DNA of 64,000 nucleotides from Sclerurus mexicanus (GCA_013396755.1 VWZF01007082.1:641038-705037), one strand, 5' to 3'. Counted from the first letter of the stretch, positions 25,584 to 37,334 are shown. A program made the numbers and translations. The notes: generated by a model not told the origin, from the sequence alone.

Positions 25584-28474
25584 ACCATTGGAGTCACCTG
25601 TATGCCTTTTTCTCTATGTTTTTGTCTGACCGCATCAGAAGATGCCTGTTGGCCACGACAAGCCAACTGGGTGAAGGGTGGAGATGAGCTTTGGTTAGGC
25701 CACCTCTTCTAGGCCCCTCTCAATGTGGAGCAAGCACTGCTCTCCTTGAAAAAGGCTGTTTGATCATTCAGGATGCTGCTGAACTAGACTGTCATCTCTG
25801 GGTCAGTCTCGAGTGACCAATATCCTGAACTGCCAGCGTGTAGGGTTGGGGCTGCAGTTTTCAGTGCACCTTCTCACCTGCTCTTTCATTCCTCACCTGT
25901 CGCTACAGGGCTTTAAAAGTGTGGGTGAACCCTTAAAGCCGGTACGATGAATTTTTTAGGCGAGGCGCAGCATGCGCAGAACTGGCTCCACCTTTAACAC
26001 CTGAGGCTCATCTGCCAGGGCAAAGGGAGCTAGGATGGTAACAGCAAAGATCGCAGGACGTAGATTTGCTAAGAGCATCTTTCGCATAGATGGATGGCCT
26101 AACAGGGCTAAGCAACCTCCATCTGCCTGCGTTTGGAGTCAGAGTTCTCCTTCACCTAGAATGGTTGCCGGAAGACTAGCAAGCCCATCCATCTCGTGAC
26201 CCCTAATTACCACTACCCCAATAACAACTACCCGTAATTACCACTACAGCTAATAACAACGAATGAACAAAACCACATATCACCCTTATCCGCAACAGTA
26301 ACCAGAAACCTAACCTCGACTCGAGCCGAACCCTAAAAACCACTACCCCAAATTACCACTACACAAATAATCACTACCCATAATGACAACTAACGCTAAT
26401 AACCATTGCCACAAATCAACACAAACACATAACGCTCTCACCACTAACACTAATCAAAACCCAAACCCTAGCCCTAGCCCAAACCTAAAAACCACTAACC
26501 CAAAAAAACCACTGCCTGAACTACCACTAAAAAAAAAATCACAAACCATAATTACCACTACCCCTAACAATCACTACCACTAAGCAACACAACTACATAT
26601 TACCCCTACACAAAACACTAACCAGAAGGTAAAACCTAACCCTAACCTAAACCACAACCATAACCCTATCCCTACCCACTAAACGTACCCACTATCACTA
26701 CCCACCACTACCCCAATAACCACTCCCCGTAATTACCATTAGTGCTAACAATCACGACAACTAAGCAACACAACCACATATTGACCCCAGCCGTACAACT
26801 AATCAGAAACCAAAACCTAACCCCAGCCTTTACCATAACCCCAAACCTACCAACCACCTGCACCCAACACTAGCCCAAAAACCACTTCCAATAATAACCA
26901 CTACCACTAGTAACCACTAACACCAAACAACACAACCACATATCGCCTCTAGCCCTAACAATAATAAGAAACCAAGACCGAATGCAAGCTTTTACAATAA
27001 CCCAAATTAGAATCATACACAATACCCTACCCACTAAAACCCCAAAAAGCACTCCCCATAATTAACACTACCGTTATAAACCACTACCAATAACCAACAC
27101 AACCACATGTTACCCCTAAACCTAACGCTAACCAGAAGGCAAACCCTAACCCTAGCCTTTACCATAAAACTAACCCGAACCCTACCACAATCCCTATACA
27201 CCCCCCGTACCCACCACAACCCCAATAATCATTTCCCATAATTAACGCTACCGCTACACAACACTGTCACTAAGCAACACAACCACATATTATGCCAAGC
27301 CGTAACGCTAACCAGAAGCCAAACCCTAACCCTAGCCTTTACCGTAACCCTAACCCGAACCCTACCACAATCCCTACACACCACCCATACCCACCACAAC
27401 CCCAACAATCACTGGTCATATTTAACACTAATGCTGAACAACACTACCACTAAGTAACACAACAACATATCACTCGAAGCCCTAACGCTAACCAGAAGCT
27501 GAACCCTAACCCTAGCCTTTACCGTAACCCTAGCCCGAACCCTACCACAATCCCTACATACCACCCATACCCACCACAAACCCAATAATCACTTGCCATA
27601 TTTAACACTACTGCTGAACAACACTATCACTAAGTAACACAACAACATATCACTCGAAGCCCTAACGTAAATCAGAAGCCGAAACCTAACCCTAGCCTTT
27701 ACCGTAACCCTAACCGGAACCCTACCACAATCCCTACACACCACCCATACCCACTACAACCCCAACAATCTCTGGCCATATTTAACACTACTGCTGAACA
27801 ACACTATCACTAAGTAACACAACAACATATCACTCGAAGCCCTAACATTAATCAGAAGCCGAAACCTAACCCTAGCTTTTACCGGAACCCTAACCGGAAC
27901 CCTACCACAATCCCTACACTCAACCCCTAACCACCACAACCCCTATAATCACTTCCCATAATTAACACTACCGCTAAACAACACTATCACTACGTGACAC
28001 AACAACATATGACTCGAAGCCCTAAGGTTAATCAGAAGCCGAACCCTAATCCTAGCCTTTACCGTAACCCTAACCCTACCACAATGCCTACACACCACCC
28101 GTACCCACCACAACCACAGTAATAACTTGTCATAATTAACACTACCACTAAACAACCCTATCACTAAGCAACACAACCACATATTATGCCAAGCCGTAAC
28201 GCTAACCAGAAGCCGAACCCTAACCCTAGCCTTTACCGTAACCCTAACCCGAACCCTACCACAATCCCTACACACCACCCATACCCACCACAACTCCAAT
28301 AATCACTTGCCATAATTAACACTACCGCTACACAACACTATCGCTAATCTACACAACAACATATTACCCCCAGCCCAAACGCTAAACATAAGCCGAACCC
28401 TAACCCTAGCCTTTACCGTAACCCTAACCCGAACCCTACCACAATCCCTACACACCACTCGAACCCACCACAAC

Positions 28475-28475
28475 N
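28475..28475. other. Single ambiguous base in satellite
   Basis: One N lies beside a short local duplication (ccaccacaac-N-cccaccgcaacccc) that stretches this unit to 192 bp between landmarks. It marks a junction where assembly may be unreliable, just left of the higher-order repeat. Confidence 0.9.
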
Positions 28476-28496
28476 CCCACCGCAACCCCAATAATC

Positions 28497-30440
28497 ACTT
28501 GCCATATTTAACACTACCGCTAAACAACCCTATCACTAAGCAACACAACCACATATTATGCCAAGCCGTAACGCTAACCAGAAGCCGAACCCTAACCCTA
28601 GCCTTTACCGTAACCCTAACCGGAACCCTACCACAATCCCTACACACCCCCCTTATCCACCACAACCCCAATAACCACTCTCCGTCGTTACCACTACTGC
28701 CAATAACCACTACTACTAAGCAACAGAACCACATATTACCCCAAACCCTAATGCCAACCAGAAGGCCACACCTAAGCCTAGCCTTTAGCATAACCCTAAT
28801 CCAAACTCTACACACTTCCTGTACCCACCAGTACCACAATAACCCCTCACACAACAACATAACGCTGGAAGCCCTAACGTTAATCAGAAGCCGAACCTTA
28901 ACCCTAGCCTTTACCATAACCCTAACTCGAACCCTACCTCAATCTCTAGACACCACCCGCACCCACAGCAACCCCAATAATCACTTGCCATATTTAACAC
29001 TACCGCTAAACAACCCTATCACTAAGCAACACAACCACATATTATGCCAAGCCGTAACGCTAACCAGAAGCCGAACCCTAACCCTAGCCTTTACCGTAAC
29101 CCTAACCGGAACCCTACCACAATCCCTACACACCCCCCTTATCCACCACAACCCCAATAACCACTCTCCGTCGTTACCACTACTGCCAATAACCACTACT
29201 ACTAAGCAACAGAACCACATATTACCCCAAACCCTAATGCCAACCAGAAGGCCACACCTAAGCCTAGCCTTTAGCATAACCCTAATCCAAACTCTACACA
29301 CTTCCTGTACCCACCAGTACCACAATAACCCCTCACACAACAACATAACGCTGGAAGCCCTAACGTTAATCAGAAGCCGAACCTTAACCCTAGCCTTTAC
29401 CATAACCCTAACTCGAACCCTACCTCAATCTCTAGACACCACCCGCACCCACAGCAACCCCAATAATCACTTGCCATATTTAACACTACCGCTAAACAAC
29501 CCTATCACTAAGCAACACAACCACATATTATGCCAAGCCGTAACGCTAACCAGAAGCCGAACCCTAACCCTAGCCTTTACCGTAACCCTAACCGGAACCC
29601 TACCACAATCCCTACACACCCCCCTTATCCACCACAACCCCAATAACCACTCTCCGTCGTTACCACTACTGCCAATAACCACTACTACTAAGCAACAGAA
29701 CCACATATTACCCCAAACCCTAATGCCAACCAGAAGGCCACACCTAAGCCTAGCCTTTAGCATAACCCTAATCCAAACTCTACACACTTCCTGTACCCAC
29801 CAGTACCACAATAACCCCTCACACAACAACATAACGCTGGAAGCCCTAACGTTAATCAGAAGCCGAACCTTAACCCTAGCCTTTACCATAACCCTAACTC
29901 GAACCCTACCTCAATCTCTAGACACCACCCGCACCCACAGCAACCCCAATAATCACTTGCCATATTTAACACTACCGCTAAACAACCCTATCACTAAGCA
30001 ACACAACCACATATTATGCCAAGCCGTAACGCTAACCAGAAGCCGAACCCTAACCCTAGCCTTTACCGTAACCCTAACCGGAACCCTACCACAATCCCTA
30101 CACACCCCCCTTATCCACCACAACCCCAATAACCACTCTCCGTCGTTACCACTACTGCCAATAACCACTACTACTAAGCAACAGAACCACATATTACCCC
30201 AAACCCTAATGCCAACCAGAAGGCCACACCTAAGCCTAGCCTTTAGCATAACCCTAATCCAAACTCTACACACTTCCTGTACCCACCAGTACCACAATAA
30301 CCCCTCACACAACAACATAACGCTGGAAGCCCTAACGTTAATCAGAAGCCGAACCTTAACCCTAGCCTTTACCATAACCCTAACCCGCACCCTACCACAA
30401 TCCCTACACACCACCCTTATCCACCACAACCCCAATAACC
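28497..30440. repeat. 486-bp higher-order repeat, four copies
   Basis: Within the satellite, a 486-bp block repeats from 28497, 28983, 29469 and 29955. Each block joins three monomer types of about 180, 171 and 135 bp. The first three copies read identically where I compared them, and the fourth departs only near 30380 (tcgaaccctacctca becomes cgcaccctaccacaa). It then falls back into a partial second-type monomer up to about 30660. Because 486 is divisible by three, open frames run through on both strands, giving a 716-codon plus-strand frame at 28499-30649. That frame is repeat by-product, rich in Thr, Leu, Asn, His and Pro, not a recognised protein. Identity suggests recent duplication, or a fault of assembly. 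Confidence 0.9.
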
Positions 30441-30839
30441 ACTCTCCGTCGTTACCACTACTGCCAATAACCACTACTACTAAGCAACACAACCACATAT
30501 TACCCCAAACCCTAATGCCAACCAGAAGGCCACACCTAAGCCTAGCCTTTAGCATAACCCTAATCCAAACTCTACACACTTCCTGTACCCACCAGTACCA
30601 CAATAACCCCTCCATTATTACCACTACTGGTAATAATCACTACCACTAAACAACAGAACCCCTGGCCCTAGTGCTAACCCGAAGCCGAACCCTAACCCTA
30701 GCCTGTACCGTAACCCTAACCTGAACCCTACCCCCTACTTCTACCAACCAATATCCCAGCAGCCATTCCCCATAATTAGCACTACCACTAATAACCACTA
30801 CTACGAAGCAAGGAAACCACATATACCATCAGCATAAAA

Positions 30840-33800
30840 CTTTAGACCCACCTCTATTTCTTGCACCTGGTGTGTAACTACCTCTTATTACTGCAAAATC
30901 AGTTTTGGGCCATTTCAGTAGTCATTATGCTGTTGCCTACAAATTATTACACATATATAAACTATTTCAATAAAGTTATTAACATCAGATCTCAGAAGAA
31001 AGGGATGGAATAGAAGCTCATCTTTGAGCATCAACACAAAGACCCTGATCAAAAGACCCCTACACATACTAGGGGGCTTTGAACCAAGTTGCTGTGTCAG
31101 TTCAAGCTAGCCGATTAGATATTTCATATTTTCTGCATTACACATATTTGCATCTAATTATACAGAATAAATTTAATACCCCCACTGCATTTATACATAC
31201 TAAACCTCTATCCTCCAAGTGAAAAAATGAAAGTATTTTACATATTTAAATAAACACCACCAGACAAGATGACCTTTATAATTACCATTATAAGAAACAC
31301 AATTGTCATATATCTTGAGTGTCTTGTAAACTTAATTATGCTTAAACAGACTGGTTTCCAATCTTTTCAACCCTGACAAAAATGGACATCTGAAATAAAA
31401 ATGTATTTGACATTTTACTTACAGGAAATGCCTAGCAGAACTTACTCTTTACATGTTACAAAATTCTACTGATAATATTTACCAAAAAAAAGCAATTCCA
31501 TAACCCACAAACCCTTCCCCTCTTTCAACTACTTAAATATTATTTAACATTATTATATAATGTGGATGATTTTGTGGAATTCCTCAGAATTTGATCCTCA
31601 AGACTTTATAACAATTTGATATACAGTTACTACCATTACAGAATTAAAAGACCAAAATATGTATGTGGGTTTATAGAACCTAAAAGACTCCAAGTGCTTT
31701 AAAAATGACCCAAGAAAGTTAGACTCATGCCTACCATCAATGAAATACAAACAAGCACAGAATAAGCATAACAGTACAAGCCCATGCAAATGCAGAAACA
31801 CCAATTTTTCAAATGAAACAGCAGAGAGAATACTAACAAGCTGAGGGCAATAATTCATCCTGTATTTGGCCAAGACAACACAAAAGAAGCTCTGCAAGAT
31901 TGGGCTCCTTGTGGGGTTTGCTGGTGTTGTTTTATCCTTTTCTTATGTGGATGTGACTTCTACATGCTGTCCAACGGAAGTTTGCCAAGTGCTACTTTGG
32001 AGCATCAGATGAACATCAGCTCATAATAAATGATGCTACCAGCTGCAGTGCCAGTCCCTTTCCTGCATCACCACCAAGGGGTTTACATCTTCTGTGAAAG
32101 CTAAATAGACTGAAGCTGCCTAAATCTAACAAGATCACTATTTAAGTAGAGGTGGCCATAGACAAAAGCAATAAGCTATTCCATTTCACCACTCAGTTTA
32201 ATGGCAACAAGCATTTCACACAGGTATGATGTGCAGAACACAACGACCTTGCACAAATTAGAAGTGGACACACAATAAGACTCAGAGCAGTTTCTTCCTC
32301 ATGGAAGCCCATCTATTACACACTACGTGGTTCTCCTTTAATGATTTATTTAAATAGAAGCAATCAAAAGGTTCAGCTTTTCAGTTTAGAATCAGATAAT
32401 CGCTCAGACACAGGATGAATTTCAGAAACAACATGAAAAGCCTATTTGGGGCAGAAAAACTAGTACTCAGGAAGAAAATTAAAACCATCACCTGAAAGAT
32501 CAGTAAAGTAAAACATAGAATCATTTTGGTCACATTGTAGGCAGTTGGCATTTTGTGCAACAATTAAAAATGGTGTAACGTTATTAATGATATTTAGACA
32601 TTTTTCAAAAAGCATTACCAAAATCAGCTACGGTAAGAAATAGAGAAAGTTTTGTATAGGCTATTATGAAAAACAAATATTTAAACAAACAGTGAAAGAA
32701 ACAAACAACAAAAAAAGTAGGTTTCACAGTGGGAAGCACACTGCATGTGTTTCCATTATAAGACTTTCACTGTTGAACCTATCAGAATAAAAATGTGTCT
32801 TTGAAAGAGAATAAAAATGTTTTGCAGTAAATGGTCATTACCAGTTTGATAAATCACATCCCATACAATTGTATATGGAGCACAGAAGCTGTTCTTCATA
32901 AATATTTCAGTATGCAATAGCCAGGATTACTCTAAGCAGCACCACTAGTGGTTTCTGCTGTCCACACAATCTTAAGTTTTAGACTAATTAATTGCATCCT
33001 CCATAACTGTCAAATATGCAGCTTTTGAAACAATGACTGCAAAAAGATTAGCAAAATTTCCGTTATTCTTCTAAGTACATTCTGAATACATTTTATTCTT
33101 AAGTAGCTAAGCCAAAACCCAGATTTATTTTTTTTTAAAATCAAATTAAAAAATGGACTAGGAGAGTTTTCTACTATGAGGACAAAAAGCTATAAGATAT
33201 TCTGTGCAAGCATGTGGATTGTGAGTATTGAACAAAAGAAAGAAAAACTGAGCATGAAGGAAAAATCCAACTTCCTTAGAAACCCCTCTGCTATATCTAG
33301 TTCATTGTTTAATAAATATATCTGTTCAATTCCAGAAAGTGCTACTGTACAAGCAGGCTGGTAAGAGCTTTAGGACTTACACAAGCAATTTCTAAGACAA
33401 TAAAACTCAAGGACAGCAACAAGAGTTGAGCAGTAGGGACTGAAGTGTCAGCCTTCAAACAAGAGGATTTTTTAAAAAATAATTAAAAAGTTATTTTCAT
33501 ATGCATGAAAGCCTTTATTTTATATTTCCTCTAGAAATTAATTCAGTAGAGAAATTCTACTTAACATGACCTGACAAGCACAACCTAGCAATTTGATCAG
33601 GAAACATGGTCCCCTCTAATTCTATGCATACATACATTACTTACCAGGAGAGGTTTTCCCAGAAGTGTAATAGGGGCAGAAAAGGCTGAAAGCAGCCAGA
33701 AAAGAAATTCAGCAGATGAGGCAGGAAAACTTACCCATCACTACTGATAATGAGAAAACCACAACAAGATGGTATATTTCATTTCTAGACCTGGGTTACA

Positions 33801-35050
33801 CACATCAATCAACCCAAGCCAGGATTTACAAGTGCCATCCAACAGTTTGGCAGACAGGCAAGTAACTAAGCTTCACTTGTCTGGAACACAAGTTTGGTTG
33901 TTTCAGGCTGCAAAGCAGTTCTCCTCCTTGTCATAACAGAACCTTCTGACTTTGTAAGGCAGGTAAACAATCAAGTAAAAGACCTTTTCCCAGAACCATT
34001 ATGTATTAGGCTGCCATCTAGAAGAATGTAAAGCTCACACAGAATCACAGTATCCCTTGATTCCACATCTATTTATTGCAAGTGATTGATTCAATCAGGA
34101 CTGATGGTAGGCCATCAGTTGGGAAACTGTTTCACCACTGTTTCAGGTAAAATTACATGACCTCTAAGTGTCTGGCCTTCCTATCTGTAAAATGGCAATA
34201 AAAGTTGATCACTTTTACAGAACTGGTTTTAATGGCCTCAGAAGAAACCAGTGTCTAAAGGGAAAATTAGTAGTATTCATCCTCAAATGCTAATACATAG
34301 AGGTACTTGTCAATGCCTCTATTATCCAGTGGGGAAAACATATTTTTGAGCATCTCTAAAAATATGAAAGGATTTTTTGTCAAATTTCCTTTATAGAGAG
34401 CACTGACAGCTCTCAGTGCAGTAAGCCAAGCCTGATTTTTGCACTACATCTGCAATATCTTTTATACTTGGGCAGCTGGCACAGAGTGAGAAAATTCATT
34501 AACATGCTAATGATGTGCCCTATTTAAAATGCCAGCTCTGATTATTGTGTGATTAAGTCTCTTCCCTTGACGTCTGCTCCCTTATATCTGCATTATTGTG
34601 AGAAATCAACAACTATTAATGAAGTAAAAACGAGGTGACCAATTTATACACAAGAGAAAGACAAACATACACATTTTACCATCTAATTTTTTTTATTTAA
34701 TGCTTTCTATACAAAGCAGTATTATCTCCATTTAAAAGAAAAAAAGTTTTCAAGACTCTTGCAGGCACAAACCATAGCAATTCAAGTTGCAGATGATGTA
34801 GAAATAGACTTATATAGGAATACCCCGGCAGAGGCTTTTAAAGTGTTAAGTGAAAAAAGAGGAAGGGCTCCCTATGCAGGGAAAGTAGAGGATTATGCCC
34901 TGAAAACAATTCATAAGCAAGATTGAGGAGATAACAGCTCTAGCTGATATGATTCTCTCTACTGAAGAAAAATTAAGCATCTCCTTCTAACTGAAGGACT
35001 TAGAAACCCACTGACTTAGTTAAACTAGGATAAGTCTTTAAAGATGACAA
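30840..35050. other. Intronic DNA right of the satellite, no gene seen
   Basis: AT-rich unique-looking sequence. A possible MIR relic lies near 34130-34260, and a stretch at 34470-34600 with homeodomain-like sites may be conserved non-coding sequence. Open frames here are short and unrecognised. Confidence 0.6.
34130..34260 (+). mobile_element. Possible MIR-type SINE core relic
   Basis: The stretch acatgacctctaagtgtctg followed by ccttcctatctgtaaaatgg resembles the MIR core (tgacctt..aagt...cctcatctgtaaaatgg). Only about 50 bp is convincing, and the boundaries are approximate. Confidence 0.4.
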
Positions 35051-35053
35051 CTG

Positions 35054-35372
35054 TAGAATCATAGAATGACTTGGATTGAAAGGGACTTCAAAGATCATCT
35101 AGTTCCAAGTCCCCTGCCATGGGCAGGGACATCTTTTACTAGACCAGGTTACTCAAAGCCCTGTCCAATTTGTCCTAAAACTCCTCCAGGGATGGAGCAC
35201 CTGCAGCTTCTCTAGGCAAACTGTTCCAATGCCTCACCATCCCCACAGTAAAGAATATCTTCCTACAAGCTAATCTAAATCTACCTTCTTTCAGTTTGAA
35301 GCCATTCCCCCTTGTCCCATCACTACAAAAAGACCAAGGGACTTCTTTCTCTGCATTGCTTTCAGTAGCCTA
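35054..35372 (-). mobile_element. CR1 LINE, 3' fragment (about 320 bp)
   Basis: Read on the plus strand this is the reverse complement of the avian CR1 3' end. It starts agaatcatagaatgacttgg and passes through cccctgccatgggcagggac, tagaccaggttactcaaagc and cagggatggagcacctgcag, then gccattcccccttgtcccat. The element is therefore on the minus strand, the same sense as DISC1, 5'-truncated near 35372. It is better preserved than the CR1 pieces at 6.7-7.2 kb. This is the clearest single marker that the DNA is from a bird. Confidence 0.95.
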
Positions 35373-36023
35373 TGTTTAGTTTATGGACAGACACATATTT
35401 CATAGCAAAGTCAAGCGCAGCACACAAGGAGGAATCATAGGTACCTCTCTACTACACACCAGGACACAGATCAGCCAGCCTAGCCCTGATCATTTTTGCT
35501 GTTTCAGTTAGAGAGCCCTTCAGGCCAACCTCATAAATGCTGGGCAGAAAGATATTAAAACACAGAGGACATCAGCATCTTCAGCTAGTAGAATTAAGTG
35601 GAGAAAGGGTTTCTCTCTCTGGCTTGTAGCTTTAAGAAGTCAAACTACTCGAGAATGGGCAGCACCAAGCAATGGTACAACTCACACTAACTTTACTCAC
35701 AGCATGGAACAGCTGAACCTGTGGTGCCCTACTAGCTCAAAGAACAAGCATTATAGGAGCTGTTTTCGTGCCAGACTACACACTCTCAAAATTCACAGTC
35801 ATCAAAAGCAAAGGGTCAATACCCCTTGCCATCAGAAGTCCCACATCTCTGCTGCACCTTCGTGCTGTTGCTGGTACTTCCACCACTCACTGGTGGGTCA
35901 CATGAGCATGCTAATGCTCAGCTCACATCAGGTTTCTTGTGTACACTGACCTGTTGTATGGGATGGGGCAGGAACACAAGGAAAAGGCAAAACCATCTTT
36001 CTCTGCAGTAACACAGATTTTAC

Positions 36024-36052
36024 TGGAAATGAAATGAAATGCAATGAAATGC
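36024..36052 (+). repeat. Short GAAAT pentamer repeat
   Basis: About five imperfect tandem copies of gaaat/gcaat. It is a simple repeat of no evident function. Confidence 0.6.
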
Positions 36053-36969
36053 CAAGCCTGAGATTGTGAAGTAAGTCAGCTTGGCTACCCCAGCTCAAAT
36101 CACACCTTTCACAGTGCAGACAAAAATCAACACACTTATCTCCAGTTCTTTTAAACAACAGCAAAAACAAATGGCAAAAAAATTGTATTCCAACTCTTTA
36201 TGCTTTTTTCTCTAAACATAAAAGCACTGTACAAAATAACACTGGTTTCATAAGGGTGGATGCTGTCTTCAAGACACCATCTGCACGCGGCTTTCCAGAG
36301 TGCATCAGGAGGATTATATTCAGTTAAATGCAATGGTATCAAACACATGGTTGTGTTCTCAAACCTAAGAGAGTTTCCATTTGTTAAAGAAGAAAATACT
36401 GCAGATCACATGTAAAGAGGGCAGGCATAAGGAAAAGGGAAGACCTCAGGTTCAGTTTATCTCTGTATCAATTTATCTCAGTATCTCTGACTAGTATCTG
36501 CATGACAGTTTTATTTCACACAAGTTTCTCCTTATGCCCACAGAATCACAATAAAGAAAAAGAACAAACCCCATAGTAAACACCCAGTATTGTGAAATTT
36601 ATTGTTATAAATTGTGGCATAGTTAATCAGATCAAGAAGACATCTCCTTACTGTTAAATAAACGCAACAGGGGAAAAAAAAAAGTCTGAACTGCTACAAA
36701 TTCTGTTACTTCAAGCAAAAGTCTTGTACAGGCTTTATTTAAAACCCTGAAGAAATGTGAATGTGAATTACAGGAAGTTTAATTGTCCTAGAAACAAAAG
36801 AGAAATAAAATGGACTGATTAGAAGGTTAGAACCCTTTTCAACTCTCTTGCAAATCCAAGCAAAGAGAAAGCGTTGCCTTGTGTGCATTTGTGGTTTTGT
36901 ATCACAATGCACTAAACTGGAAGAATCATTTTTAAAATTTTCATCTAGATTCTAAAGAGGCAAGTTCTT

Positions 36970-36990
36970 ACCTATATATATATATAGAAT
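36970..36990. repeat. (TA)n microsatellite
   Basis: A run of alternating TA dinucleotides about 16 bp long, followed by further TA-rich sequence. Confidence 0.75.
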
Positions 36991-37289
36991 ATATACTATT
37001 CTATTTGGTTTTAAAACATTCTTAAATGTATCCAGTTACCTATAAATACTTTCGTTTCTCAGATAGCTCTGCTTATCCACTTGCCTATGAAGAAACTTCA
37101 CATACTTGTAACACAGAGGCATCTTACTCTCTTCAACCAACCTACTGCTTGTAAGATCCTGAAAAATGAAAGACGCCTAGAGGTTTAAAGCAACTCTCAG
37201 AATTAGATTGAGCTGTTTAGAGGTAACTATAGTAGTAACTGCAGTCAGTCAAATGTTACTCAGCCTTTTCATTTAAGCAAGCAGCAAGG

Positions 37290-37334
37290 CTCTCTTGAAG
37301 TTAAGCAAGTTTTATCTGCTTAACTTCAAGAGAG
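37290..37334. repeat. Perfect hairpin, 18-bp stem and 9-nt loop
   Basis: The arm ctctcttgaagttaagca (37290-37307) is followed by a 9-nt loop and its exact reverse complement tgcttaacttcaagagag (37317-37334). Either strand of RNA would fold into a strong stem. It lies about 680 bp downstream of the exon 9 donor on the transcript strand. It is shorter than a usual pre-microRNA stem and no mismatched extension is obvious, so its nature is unknown. Confidence 0.85.

Larger units (their letters stand above)
22911..26200 (-). mobile_element. Decayed APE-type non-LTR retrotransposon (RTE-like LINE)
   Basis: A minus-strand LINE about 3.3 kb long as assembled. It reads, in order, a 5' region (26200-25584), one long broken ORF (25583-22964), and a short 3' region ending in a (CTG)n microsatellite (22911-22928). 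A short 3' UTR with a microsatellite tail is typical of the RTE clade. The protein has the endonuclease/RT layout often annotated in vertebrates and invertebrates as craniofacial development protein 2-like. Its 5' end abuts the telomere-like satellite. A 151-base gap (23297-23447) lies in the RT region. Six stops and one frameshift show that it is dead. CR1 is the usual bird LINE, so this is a minority element. Clade assignment is by pattern and is uncertain. Confidence 0.8.
26205..30830. repeat. Telomere-like satellite array, about 180-bp monomers
   Basis: About 4.6 kb of C- and A-rich DNA made of tandem units, each carrying one or more blocks such as ccctaaccctagccttt with vertebrate telomere hexamers (CCCTAA) and variants. 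A fixed landmark (cctagccttt) recurs at 27331, 27511, 27691, 27871 and 28051, exactly 180 bp apart, then at 28225, 28405 and 28597. A second landmark (acacaaccacatatta and variants) recurs at about 160-182 bp in the more diverged left part. Units are irregular at both ends and regular in the middle, the pattern expected of unequal exchange. The C-rich strand is the plus strand, so the DISC1 transcript strand carries the G-rich TTAGGG-like version. I know of no named satellite with this sequence. Confidence 0.92.

Noticed and set aside
28495..30624. Repeated minus-strand frames of 140 and 223 codons in the satellite
   Set aside because: They are the same 486-bp repeat read on the other strand. 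The peptides are repeat by-products with no known domain.
26205..30830. CRISPR array or true chromosome-end telomere
   Set aside because: There are no spacer-repeat alternations. The units are degenerate satellite monomers rather than pure TTAGGG, and unique intron flanks both sides.
33651..33706. Minus-strand interval between ctttcag and gtaagta, considered as DISC1 exon 10
   Set aside because: The phase is compatible but the peptide (AFSAPITLLGKPLL) has no resemblance to the conserved segment following exon 9.
37033..37157. Minus-strand interval with a ttcag acceptor followed by about 40 open codons, considered as DISC1 exon 10
   Set aside because: The open frame has the wrong phase for exon 9. 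In the correct phase a stop appears within six codons, and the peptide does not resemble DISC1.
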